A stretch of DNA of 64,000 bases from an uncultured Aquimarina sp. (lineage in GTDB: Bacteria; Bacteroidota; Bacteroidia; Flavobacteriales; Flavobacteriaceae): the NCBI GenBank assembly GCA_947498705.1, contig CANMLW010000008.1, positions 142,289 to 206,288 on the forward strand. The letters run 5' to 3'. The translations under genes were made by a program, and so were the position numbers. The notes beneath the pieces are model-generated. The model saw nothing but the letters and a program-made list of their open reading frames with translations, was not told the origin of the DNA and made no database searches. Position 1 is the stretch's first letter; every line of letters starts with the position of its first letter. Positions 1 to 7,669 of this stretch are shown piece after piece.

Positions 1-1022
1 ATCATAAAGGACTAGAGCATGGAAAACAAGAGTTCTTTGGTGTTGAGGGAAAGTTGTTTTATGAATCTTATTATGAATTTGGAGATTTGATAGCCGAAAA
101 ATATTATACATCATCAGGAGAAATCCTAGAGAAAATAGAACATGACCCAAATAAAAAAGAGTATACCGTTTCCTTAAAACAATATAATGGTAACACTTAC
201 TCTACTACAGAGTATTTACATACAATAAAGCATGGTAAGTATATTAGATATAATGCAAGTGGCAAAAAAAATCTTGAGGGATCATATTTTAATGGCAAGT
301 ATCATGGCGAATGGATATGGTATCATGATAATGGACAGGTGAGTACGAAAGGAACGTATTTTCATGGAGACTATATAGGAAAATGGAAAACATATTTTAA
401 GAACGGGAAAGTAAAGGAAACATATTCCTATCAATCGGGAGAACTAAACGGACCTAATAAAAAGTATAGTGAAGAAGGAGTTTTGACAGCTGTAGTTCCT
501 TATAAAAATAATAAACTGCATGGGCAAAGAATATTTTATAGCCCAGAAGGTAAATTACAATTAGTTAGATTTTATCATAATGATAAAATTATAGGGTATA
601 GTTACAACGATAAAAATGGAACACTGAAACCGATGATACCCTTAAAAAATTATACAGGTATGGTACATGGTTTTTTTGATAATGGAAAACCTTCGATACA
701 AATGGAATATAAGAATGGTTTTTTTGTTAACGAGTATAAAGCATATTATTATTCAGGACAACTAGAGCGACATACTGTATATAAAGACGGTGATACTCAT
801 GGAAAATATACATTTTACTATCCGAGCGGAAAAGTTAAAAAAGAAATGAATTATCGTCATGATGCTTTGCACGGTTTATATAAAGAATACTATCCTAATG
901 GTGCTAGCAAAGAAGAAATAAATTATCAACATGATAGTCGTAGTGGGGTAGCAAAGTATTATGATGAAAACGGAAAACTTATAAAAGAACAATCATATTT
1001 TAATGATTTATTAGAAAAATAG
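1..1022 (+). CDS. MORN/YwqK-type repeat protein, 5' end outside the window
   Basis: The reading frame is open from the window edge (codons from base 3 read HKGLEHGKQEFF...), so the TTG at 54 is not the true start and the gene begins upstream. The visible product is a run of repeats of about 22-24 residues with the pattern HG-x-(4-5)-Y-x-NG-(K/Q/S), for example around HGEWIWYHDNGQ and HGKYTFYYPSGK. This is the pattern of the MORN_2 / YwqK 'toxin-antitoxin system' family. No signal peptide can be judged without the N terminus. The stop lies 4 bp before the next gene, so the two are probably co-transcribed. The family has no firm function in Bacteroidota; an extracytoplasmic or protein-binding role is only a guess. 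Confidence 0.85.
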   Translation, partial: HKGLEHGKQEFFGVEGKLFYESYYEFGDLIAEKYYTSSGEILEKIEHDPNKKEYTVSLKQYNGNTYSTTEYLHTIKHGKYIRYNASGKKNLEGSYFNGKYHGEWIWYHDNGQVSTKGTYFHGDYIGKWKTYFKNGKVKETYSYQSGELNGPNKKYSEEGVLTAVVPYKNNKLHGQRIFYSPEGKLQLVRFYHNDKIIGYSYNDKNGTLKPMIPLKNYTGMVHGFFDNGKPSIQMEYKNGFFVNEYKAYYYSGQLERHTVYKDGDTHGKYTFYYPSGKVKKEMNYRHDALHGLYKEYYPNGASKEEINYQHDSRSGVAKYYDENGKLIKEQSYFNDLLEK

Positions 1023-1026
1023 ACAT

Positions 1027-2964
1027 ATGAGGAAGAGAAAATTTTTGATTTTTAAAGGGTTTGTATTGCTTCTGTCCTTTAATTTGATAGGGCAAAAATC
1101 ACCTGTATTCGAAAAATATAAAGCGGCGTATCCCAATGCCCATTCGGTAAGATTAATGGAGGAAACAAAAGTAGATATTAGTCTTAAAGATAATGAGATT
1201 CATATTACTCAAGAAGTTTTTGAAGAAGATTTATACTTAGGAGCTGCTGCTACTTATGGATCCAAACGATCTATAAATTATTCTTCTTTTTTTGAAATAG
1301 AATCGGTAGAAGCTACTTCATTATTATATCAAAATGGTAAATACAATAAAATTGAAGTAAAAGACTTTATTGAAAAAGATGAAATGGATCAGAGTTTCTA
1401 TGATGATACCAAATCCATTAATTTCATCTATCCTAATTTAGAACCAGGATCAAAATCTACACTCAAATACAAAGAAGTAATTAAGAACCCTAGGTTTTTA
1501 AATTCATTTTATTTTGCTGATTTCAAGCCTATTATAAAAAACAAGGTAACTATTAGTGTAGACAAAGAAATAGATTTAAGGTTTAAAGAGTTTAATACCA
1601 AAGGTGTACCAATTAGTTTTTCAGAATCAGAGAAAAAAGGAAAGCGTATTTATAGTTGGGAGGCAGAAAATGTAAAAGAATATGATCTGGATGCGAATGC
1701 TCCAAACTATAGAAATTCCTTTCCTCATGTTATTCCTATCATTACATCGTATACTTATAAAGATAAACAGGTAAAAATACAAGAAGATGTTTCTGATTTA
1801 TATAAATGGTATTATTCTTTGGTCAAGGATATAAATACTGATGACGCCAACGAAGAATTAAAAAAAATAGTTCACATTCTCACAAAAGATAAACAAACAG
1901 ATTTTGAAAAAGTTAAGGAGATCTATTATTGGGTACAAGAAAACATCAAATATATAGCTTTCGAATATGCTCTAGGTGGATTTATTCCTAGAGAAGCAAA
2001 TGATGTATTCAATAAAAAATATGGGGATTGTAAAGATAATTCTAGTATACTTTACAAAATGTTAGAGGTAGCAAACCTAAAAGGAAACCTAACCTGGATT
2101 GGTACCAGAAGTATCCCTTATAAGTATAATGAAGTGCCAACGCCTGTAGTTGATAATCACATGATTCTAACATATATAGACGGTGATAAAACCTATTTTC
2201 TGGATGCTACAGGTAGATATATTCCTATCGATATGCCATCTCCGTTCATACAAGGAAAAGAAGCTTTAATATCCAAAGGAGAAAAAGACTTTGTAATTAA
2301 AGAGGTTCCGGTAATGGAAGCTAAGAGAAACACACTTATAGACTCTACAATTATCAAAATCGAAGATAAAACAGTATTAGGTACTGGTCATTTAACCTTA
2401 AGCGGATATACCAAAATAGATTTCTTTAATACGTTCGAAGAGAAGAAAAAAGAAGCTAATCTTAAAGAAGCGTATACGTATGAGCTTAGAAAGGGTAATA
2501 ATAAGTTTTTGATAGATGATTTTAATGAAATTAATAAGTACGACTACGACAATGATTTTGAAGTAACATATAGTTTTAATATTAACGATTATGTAAATAG
2601 TTTGGATGATGAAACCTATATTAACCTAAACCTAAACAGAGAAGAATTAAGTAGTATAAAATCAAAAGAAGATAGAAAAACAGCTAGAGAGTATAGATAT
2701 AAGTCGAATGTGAAATACATTACAACTCTCGAAATTCCTGATAATAAGATAGTAGATTATGTGCCAGAAGAGTTTAAAGTCTCTAACGATTTCTTTTCTT
2801 GCAGTATATCTTACACAAAAAAAAATAGCGCTGTTGTTTATGAATTACTTATTAATTATGATTTCATTCTTCTTACCTTAGAGCAGCAGAAAGAATTAAA
2901 TAAACTCATAAAAAAAGTAGAAAAAAACTTTAAAGAAGTAATCATTTTAAAAGATAAAAAATAA
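1027..2964 (+). CDS. Secreted DUF3857 / transglutaminase-like domain protein
   Basis: The 645-aa product starts with a signal-peptide-like stretch (MRKRKFLIFKGFVLLLSFN...IGQ), so it is probably exported. The N-terminal half matches the DUF3857 beta-sandwich layout, with the typical 'Y.nLePGS...Y' stretch near residues 138-148. A transglutaminase-like core follows. I can see an intact Cys-His-Asp triad: Cys335 in GDCKD, His378 in DNHMILTY and Asp393 in FLDATG. The C-terminal third resembles DUF2569/DUF3858-like beta domains. Family members are common in Bacteroidota in tandem pairs, and their substrate is unknown. The gene sits 4 bp after the MORN-repeat gene and about 40 bp before a second DUF3857 gene that lacks the triad. 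Confidence 0.9.
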   Translation: MRKRKFLIFKGFVLLLSFNLIGQKSPVFEKYKAAYPNAHSVRLMEETKVDISLKDNEIHITQEVFEEDLYLGAAATYGSKRSINYSSFFEIESVEATSLLYQNGKYNKIEVKDFIEKDEMDQSFYDDTKSINFIYPNLEPGSKSTLKYKEVIKNPRFLNSFYFADFKPIIKNKVTISVDKEIDLRFKEFNTKGVPISFSESEKKGKRIYSWEAENVKEYDLDANAPNYRNSFPHVIPIITSYTYKDKQVKIQEDVSDLYKWYYSLVKDINTDDANEELKKIVHILTKDKQTDFEKVKEIYYWVQENIKYIAFEYALGGFIPREANDVFNKKYGDCKDNSSILYKMLEVANLKGNLTWIGTRSIPYKYNEVPTPVVDNHMILTYIDGDKTYFLDATGRYIPIDMPSPFIQGKEALISKGEKDFVIKEVPVMEAKRNTLIDSTIIKIEDKTVLGTGHLTLSGYTKIDFFNTFEEKKKEANLKEAYTYELRKGNNKFLIDDFNEINKYDYDNDFEVTYSFNINDYVNSLDDETYINLNLNREELSSIKSKEDRKTAREYRYKSNVKYITTLEIPDNKIVDYVPEEFKVSNDFFSCSISYTKKNSAVVYELLINYDFILLTLEQQKELNKLIKKVEKNFKEVIILKDKK

Positions 2965-3004
2965 GACTGTCCAAAAGCGTCTTAGTAATATAATAATAAA
3001 GAGA

Positions 3005-4987
3005 ATGAAAATATATAAATCACTTGTATATACCCTAATTTTTAACTTGTTTGTAATAAGTGCCTTTGCACAAAGCAAACCTTTTTATGAAGAATATGAT
3101 TGGGATAAGAATCCTATAGAAAATATTAATGTAGAAAAATTTAAGGATAAAGATATTGTAGCTTTTAAAGATAAAAGAGTAAATGAATTCTTTTTTATAG
3201 AAGATAATGCATTAGTAGAATATTCACTAATTCATAAATTATATTGGTTAAATGCTAATGATAAAATAGAAGAGTATAATAAAGTATACCTTCCGTACAG
3301 TGCGGGATCCGAAATTGTGAAGAATAAGGCTAGAGTAATCACTAAAGAAGGAAAAATACTAGAGTTGGATGATTCAAAAATACTATCATCTACAGATAAT
3401 GAAACACAAAGAACCTATAAGTATTATGCTCTAGAGGGGGTAGAAAAAGGCGGATATATAGAATATTATTATGTAGTCAAAAAATACCCTACATATACAG
3501 GTAATAGAGTGATTTTACAATCAGATTTTGATAAGTTAAATATCGAATTTGATCTTTTTGCCCCTTCAAACCTTATTTTCGAATCTAAAAGTTATAATGG
3601 TTTAGCACAATTAACAGAAGATACGTTAATCAAAGATAAAAATCATTGGAAACTAAAGATCGATAAATTAGAAGGAATTGAAAATGAAGAATTGGCTCCT
3701 TATAAGGCAATGCATAAATATATAGTTTATAAGCTAAAGGCTAATTCTATTAACCCTTCAAAAGATTTGGTATCTTATAGTTTGGCGTCACAGAATATCT
3801 ATAATTCGTTATATCCTGAAGCCGATAAAAAAATAGAAAGTAAGTTAGAAGCATTGCTTAAATCGATACAAGATCTAAAAAATGAAGACCTTACCACCAG
3901 AATTAGAACTATAGAAAATTACATAAAATCTAATGTATATATAGGAGATGTTAAGCGAGATGATCTCGAAGACCTATCTAGTATTATTGATAATAAAGTA
4001 GCTAATGAACAAGGGATAATGAAATTGTATGCAGCAATTTTTAACGCCCTAGACATCAAACATCAAATTGTATTAACTAGTGATAGAACAGAGATGAAGT
4101 TTGATAAAAGCTTTGAGGCTTATAATTTCTTGCAGGAATATCTTATATATTTTCCAGAGAATAAGTTGTATATGGCTCCTACAAAACTTGAATCCAGATT
4201 AGGTTATCCACCGGGTAATTTTACCGACAATTATGGGTTATTTATAAAAAAAGTGTCTTTAGGTGGTTTTACATCTGGTGTTGGAAGCATCAAATATATT
4301 AAGCCTGTAAATTATGATAAAACCAATTATAATTTGGTAATGAATGTAAGTTTTGATGAAGAAGACCTTACCATCACCAAATTAAAAATGAACCGAACCA
4401 TGGATGGTTATTATGCTATTTATATTCAGCCATTTATGGATATTGCCAAAGAAGAAGATAAAAGTGGTATGATTGATCAGGTGATTCGATCTGTAAATGA
4501 GAACCTGGAGATAATAGACAAGAAAGTTTATAATGATGCAACAAAAGATTTTGGTAGTAAACCTTTACAAATTATAGCAAACTTAAAATCAGAAGATTTT
4601 GTAGACAAAGCAGGAAATAAGTACCTATTTAAGGTGGGAGAAGTATTGGGGCCACAGCAAGAAATGTATCAGGAAAAAGCACGCAAACTACCGGTAGAAA
4701 ATGAATTCGAAAGAGCTTATGATAGAAAGATTATTGTAGATGTGCCAGAAGGATATCAATTTAAAAATTTAGACAATATAAATATAGATGAATCATATTC
4801 TCAAGATGGAGTAGAGTTGTTTATGTTTAAATCTACATATACGTTAGAAAACAACCAATTAACAATTTTTATTAAAGAATATTATAATAAGAATATTGTA
4901 CCAGTTCCTATTTATGAAGAATACAGAACAGTAATTAATAGCGCTGCTAATTTTAATAAAGTTACACTGGTATTAGAGAAAATATAA
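3005..4987 (+). CDS. Secreted DUF3857 protein with degenerate transglutaminase core
   Basis: The 660-aa product has an N-terminal signal peptide (MKIYKSLVYTLIFNLF...AFAQ) and a DUF3857 domain (about residues 60-200). The region that should hold the transglutaminase active site reads VANEQGIMKLYAAIF. Aligned by eye to YGDCKDNSSILYKML in the upstream neighbour, the catalytic Cys becomes Glu. The later His and Asp motifs (DNHM..., FLDAT) become FLQEYL and YMAPT. It is therefore probably a non-catalytic partner. It is the last gene before a strong terminator and likely shares an operon with the two genes upstream. Confidence 0.88.
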   Translation: MKIYKSLVYTLIFNLFVISAFAQSKPFYEEYDWDKNPIENINVEKFKDKDIVAFKDKRVNEFFFIEDNALVEYSLIHKLYWLNANDKIEEYNKVYLPYSAGSEIVKNKARVITKEGKILELDDSKILSSTDNETQRTYKYYALEGVEKGGYIEYYYVVKKYPTYTGNRVILQSDFDKLNIEFDLFAPSNLIFESKSYNGLAQLTEDTLIKDKNHWKLKIDKLEGIENEELAPYKAMHKYIVYKLKANSINPSKDLVSYSLASQNIYNSLYPEADKKIESKLEALLKSIQDLKNEDLTTRIRTIENYIKSNVYIGDVKRDDLEDLSSIIDNKVANEQGIMKLYAAIFNALDIKHQIVLTSDRTEMKFDKSFEAYNFLQEYLIYFPENKLYMAPTKLESRLGYPPGNFTDNYGLFIKKVSLGGFTSGVGSIKYIKPVNYDKTNYNLVMNVSFDEEDLTITKLKMNRTMDGYYAIYIQPFMDIAKEEDKSGMIDQVIRSVNENLEIIDKKVYNDATKDFGSKPLQIIANLKSEDFVDKAGNKYLFKVGEVLGPQQEMYQEKARKLPVENEFERAYDRKIIVDVPEGYQFKNLDNINIDESYSQDGVELFMFKSTYTLENNQLTIFIKEYYNKNIVPVPIYEEYRTVINSAANFNKVTLVLEKI

Positions 4988-5030
4988 GTAATTGTTTTTT
5001 TAGAATTTTTAATAAAATTCGAATGAACAA

Positions 5031-5084
5031 AAAATGGTTTTGAGAATGTTATCGTATAGTAGCATTCTCAAAACCATTTTATTT
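5031..5084. terminator. Intrinsic terminator, bidirectional-looking hairpin
   Basis: A perfect 18-bp inverted repeat has arms at 5031-5048 and 5063-5080 around a 14-nt loop, with A/T-rich flanks on both sides. It lies 44 bp after the DUF3857 gene and could also stop transcripts arriving from the minus strand. Confidence 0.85.
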
Positions 5085-5166
5085 AAAATTGTACTGGTTG
5101 TAAGTTAATCCAGGTAACAAAAAAATGATTTTAACGATAGGTTATTTTATGTTTCTTATACGACAA

Positions 5167-5313
5167 TTAGATTAATGGTAACGGTAAATACCTTTGTTGA
5201 TCCGGTTGAACACCATCATGATTCCCATGATCCCCTCCTAAAGTATATCGTAATTGATCGTTGGTTAAAAGAATAAAATGGTTTGATTCTTTTTCTTTCT
5301 TAATTTTCTTCAT
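5167..5313 (-). CDS. Small double-glycine leader peptide (bacteriocin/RiPP-precursor-like)
   Basis: This is a 48-codon ORF: ATG at 5313-5311, stop TAA at 5169-5167. The N terminus is very basic and charged (MKKIKKEKESN). It is followed by FILLTNDQLRYTLGG, the pattern of a double-glycine leader (hydrophobic residues spaced before GG) cut by C39-type peptidase transporters. The 21-residue remainder after Gly27 is polar and starts DHGNHDG. It has no Cys and only one Thr (in the leader), so lanthionine or disulfide chemistry is unlikely. Short GG precursors with leaders of this look are widespread in Bacteroidota natural-product families. No transporter, protease or modifying enzyme lies nearby, so it is an orphan here. 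A chance ORF cannot be excluded, but leader spacing, basic N terminus and position in an otherwise empty gap favour a real gene. Confidence 0.6.
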   Translation of the reverse strand: MKKIKKEKESNHFILLTNDQLRYTLGGDHGNHDGVQPDQQRYLPLPLI

Positions 5314-5465
5314 ATTTAAATTGGTGTTTTTTTGCTTTAATACAACGAAAAAATGTTAGTGTAAATTATTTTTTAAAAAGTATTGGAACAGTAAACTAAT
5401 TGTGTTTTTTGTTTAATTGATAGATCATTTTAATTGTATAGAAAGTTTTTGTTCTCCTGATACAT

Positions 5466-6458
5466 TTATAATTTCCCTAAAATTTTATCCATAACCCAGC
5501 TAGTATGCAAAGCAGATTCTCCTGTCGAAGGATGTAAATAGTTTTCTTCGAGTAATTGCTTTTTTATGTTTTTTACATGATACATCTGTATGTTTAATGG
5601 ATTTTCAATATAAATTTCTTGCTTATGATCACCTTGTTTTAATACCAATGGCTCTTCCTTAAAAACAGAAAACTCGATTTTTCCTTTGCTCCCTATTATT
5701 TCGACATGATCCTCTCTTCGGTCACTACCAAAGTTCCAGTTTCCTGTCCCAGTAATACCATTTTCATGAAGCCAACATGCTACAACTGCATCTTTTGCTG
5801 CATATAACCCTTGTTGATTATGAGCAATACCAGATACAGTTTTGATCTCTCCTAGTAAAAAAGTAAATAGATCTAGTCCATGACTTGCCAAATCGTCAAA
5901 ATAACCTCCTGTAGCTATTTTTGGATCGGTACGCCAATTATATGCTCCAGATAAATCAACATCATTAGGTGGCTTACAGAAATGCCAATTGATATGACGT
6001 ATCTCACCAATTTCATTACTTTTTATCCAGGTATTTACTTGTTCAAACCTGGGTAATGATCGTCTATAATATGCTACAAATAATGGGATACCTTTATTAG
6101 CGAAAGAATCATAAATTGTTAAGCTATCTTCATAGCATGGGGCCAAAGGTTTTTCTATACAACAAGGTTTTCCTGCTTCGGCAACTTTAAGTGCATAATA
6201 TTTGTGAGTATCAGGAGGTGTCGCTATGTATATAGCATCTATATCAGTATCATTGATTAGGTGTTCTGCACTAGTATAATATTTTTCTACCCCATGTCTG
6301 GTGGCATAATCAATTAGTTTTTCTTGATCTCGCCTCATTACAGCCGCTAATCGAAACCCTTTTGTTTGTTGATAAGCAGGACCACTTTTTACTTCAGTTA
6401 CATTTCCGCAGCCAATAATTCCCCAACGAATTAATTTTAAATCACTATAAGTACTCAC
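5466..6458 (-). CDS. Gfo/Idh/MocA family NAD(P)-dependent oxidoreductase
   Basis: The 330-aa product has an N-terminal Rossmann fold with GIIGCGNV at residues 13-20 and the family-typical EKPLAP motif near residue 98, where Lys is expected to act with the cofactor. A C-terminal GFO_IDH_MocA_C domain follows (GGYFDDLASHGLDLF contains the expected DxxxH). Family members oxidise or reduce sugars, inositols or related polyols; the substrate cannot be told from sequence. The protein is probably cytoplasmic, with no signal peptide. It stands alone, convergent with the DUF3857 genes and divergent from the arginine operon, so it is likely transcribed by itself. Confidence 0.92.
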   Translation of the reverse strand: MSTYSDLKLIRWGIIGCGNVTEVKSGPAYQQTKGFRLAAVMRRDQEKLIDYATRHGVEKYYTSAEHLINDTDIDAIYIATPPDTHKYYALKVAEAGKPCCIEKPLAPCYEDSLTIYDSFANKGIPLFVAYYRRSLPRFEQVNTWIKSNEIGEIRHINWHFCKPPNDVDLSGAYNWRTDPKIATGGYFDDLASHGLDLFTFLLGEIKTVSGIAHNQQGLYAAKDAVVACWLHENGITGTGNWNFGSDRREDHVEIIGSKGKIEFSVFKEEPLVLKQGDHKQEIYIENPLNIQMYHVKNIKKQLLEENYLHPSTGESALHTSWVMDKILGKL

Positions 6459-6704
6459 TGTTTAGTTTTATTAAAAATATTATTTCAACAACCAAAGTAA
6501 TAAATCATTTATGATCTTAAATATTTATGACGATTAGATTTTACATTAAAAATGATTGATAATTGGTCTATTAAGATTTTGATTACTTTGAATTTACGAT
6601 TTATATATATTTTAGGATCAATAATGCAGATATTGTAAAAATGAATCGTTTTTTTTGAGATATTCATTTTAATAGCTTTATAAAGTAATCTTGATAAAAA
6701 GTTT

Positions 6705-6736
6705 TTGCTATTGACAAAAACTTTTTTATAAATTTG
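6705..6736 (+). promoter_or_regulatory. Promoter of the arginine operon (Bacteroidota type)
   Basis: TAAATTTG at 6729-6736 fits the Bacteroidota -7 consensus TAnnTTTG exactly. A TTG lies at 6705-6707 (21-nt spacer) and another, TTGAC, at 6711-6715 (15-nt spacer). The predicted start of transcription is near 6741, at or just before the leader-peptide ATG at 6742. Confidence 0.7.
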
Positions 6737-6741
6737 CAGTA

Positions 6742-6816
6742 ATGAATAAATTAATAGCATACAATCCATTACCCGAAATTCACCTTCCCGGTGTGCGCCG
6801 CCGCCGCGTGCGCTAA
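6742..6816 (+). CDS. Arginine operon leader peptide (attenuator, ArgL-like)
   Basis: A 24-codon ORF, too short for standard gene callers, reads MNKLIAYNPLPEIHLPGV then RRRRVR, and stops with TAA at 6814-6816. All five Arg codons are CGC, although this AT-rich window otherwise uses mostly AGA. Five Arg in the last six sense codons, 241 bp before the first gene of an arginine biosynthesis operon, is the hallmark of ribosome-mediated attenuation. If charged tRNA-Arg is scarce, the ribosome stalls here and changes the fold of the downstream RNA. The ATG lies almost at the predicted transcript start, so initiation may be leaderless or nearly so. An upstream start cannot be excluded. Confidence 0.75.
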   Translation: MNKLIAYNPLPEIHLPGVRRRRVR

Positions 6817-6942
6817 TCCCCGCTCTCGAATTTCATTGATTGTTTTTTAATTTATTTTTTTTCTTTCTTGCAACATTTCATAAACATAGTACTTCAAAAC
6901 TCAGTTATTTTTTACAATAACTACCCCGCTGTACGCTTTTTT

Positions 6943-7010
6943 GCACCCCGCCGCCGCCCGTAAGGGTATGCTTCTATTTTGGGAACCTAGGTGAGTCCGG
7001 TTCTTTATTT
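6943..7010 (+). promoter_or_regulatory. Candidate attenuator region: second CGC tract and hairpin with T-rich tail
   Basis: Downstream of the leader peptide a second GC-rich tract reads GCA CCC CGC CGC CGC CCG TAA (6943-6963). A hairpin follows, with arms GAACC (6983-6987) and GGTTC (6999-7003), an inner GG/CC pairing, possible extra G-U pairs, and the tail TTTATTT (7004-7010). This could be the conditional terminator of the arginine operon. The stem is short, so the exact terminator and antiterminator folds need RNA folding to settle. Confidence 0.45.
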
Positions 7011-7057
7011 CAAAATTCAAATCACAACATTTTTTTTAATTATTTAAAGTCAGAACA

Positions 7058-7669
7058 ATGAAGATTGTTATTGCTGATCAATCACATGTTATTTATGCAG
7101 AAATAATTTGCGAAACCATAGCTAAGGCTGCACAGATTAGAGGAACAGGAATCGCAAAGCGTAAACCAGAATATATTACTGCTAAGATAAAAAAGGGTAA
7201 TGCTGTAATTGCCTTGGATGGTAAGAAATTTGCAGGGTTTTGTTATATCGAAACCTGGAGTCATGGAAAATTTGTTGCCAATTCGGGCTTGATAGTTCAT
7301 CCAAATTACAGAGGAAAAGGACTTGCCAAAAAAATCAAGAAAAAAGTTTTTGAGCACTCGAGAAAAAAATTTCCAAAAGCTAAAATATTTAGTATCACTA
7401 CTGGATTGGCTGTTATGAAACTAAATAGTGACCTGGGTTATAAACCTGTTACTTTTTCAGAACTCACCAAAGATCAAAGTTTTTGGAATGGCTGTCAAAC
7501 CTGTAAGAATTATGACGTGTTACAACGAACCAAGCAAAGTATGTGTTTGTGTACAGGTATGCTATATGATCCCAATTCGATTGCTTCGAGCAAGAAAATC
7601 AAACCCAATGTTTTTGAAAGATTAAAAGAAATGAAACAATCCAAATTTTTAAAAAAAGTTAAAAAATGA
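7058..7669 (+). CDS. GNAT N-acyltransferase heading the arginine operon
   Basis: The 203-aa product has a GNAT fold. The acyl-CoA-binding loop is visible as NYRGKGLAKKIK (near residues 87-98), followed by a helix and 'KIFSITTGLAVMKLNSDLGY'. The C-terminal 60 residues are Lys-rich and hold four Cys (CQTCKNY and CLCTG). As the first gene of the arginine operon, overlapping argG by 4 bp, it is the likely enzyme that acylates glutamate to start the pathway, acting in place of classical ArgA or ArgJ. That role follows from gene order conserved in Bacteroidota and is not shown by sequence. Whether it uses acetyl- or succinyl-CoA is open; the Ser at the specificity site of the downstream carbamoyltransferase hints at succinyl. 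Confidence 0.85.
   Translation: MKIVIADQSHVIYAEIICETIAKAAQIRGTGIAKRKPEYITAKIKKGNAVIALDGKKFAGFCYIETWSHGKFVANSGLIVHPNYRGKGLAKKIKKKVFEHSRKKFPKAKIFSITTGLAVMKLNSDLGYKPVTFSELTKDQSFWNGCQTCKNYDVLQRTKQSMCLCTGMLYDPNSIASSKKIKPNVFERLKEMKQSKFLKKVKK

Noticed and set aside
6509..6769. Minus-strand ORF of 86 codons overlapping the arginine promoter
   Set aside because: It is Ile/Lys/Asn-rich AT-driven sequence with no domain, and it runs antisense through the promoter and leader start, which explain the region better.
6790..6963. GC-rich CGC tracts as adapter or contaminant sequence
   Set aside because: The first tract lies in frame in a short ORF downstream of a consensus promoter, so its composition is explained by the Arg codons.
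7082..7357. 91-codon antisense ORF in the GNAT gene
   Set aside because: It is fully covered by the GNAT coding frame, which has domain support.
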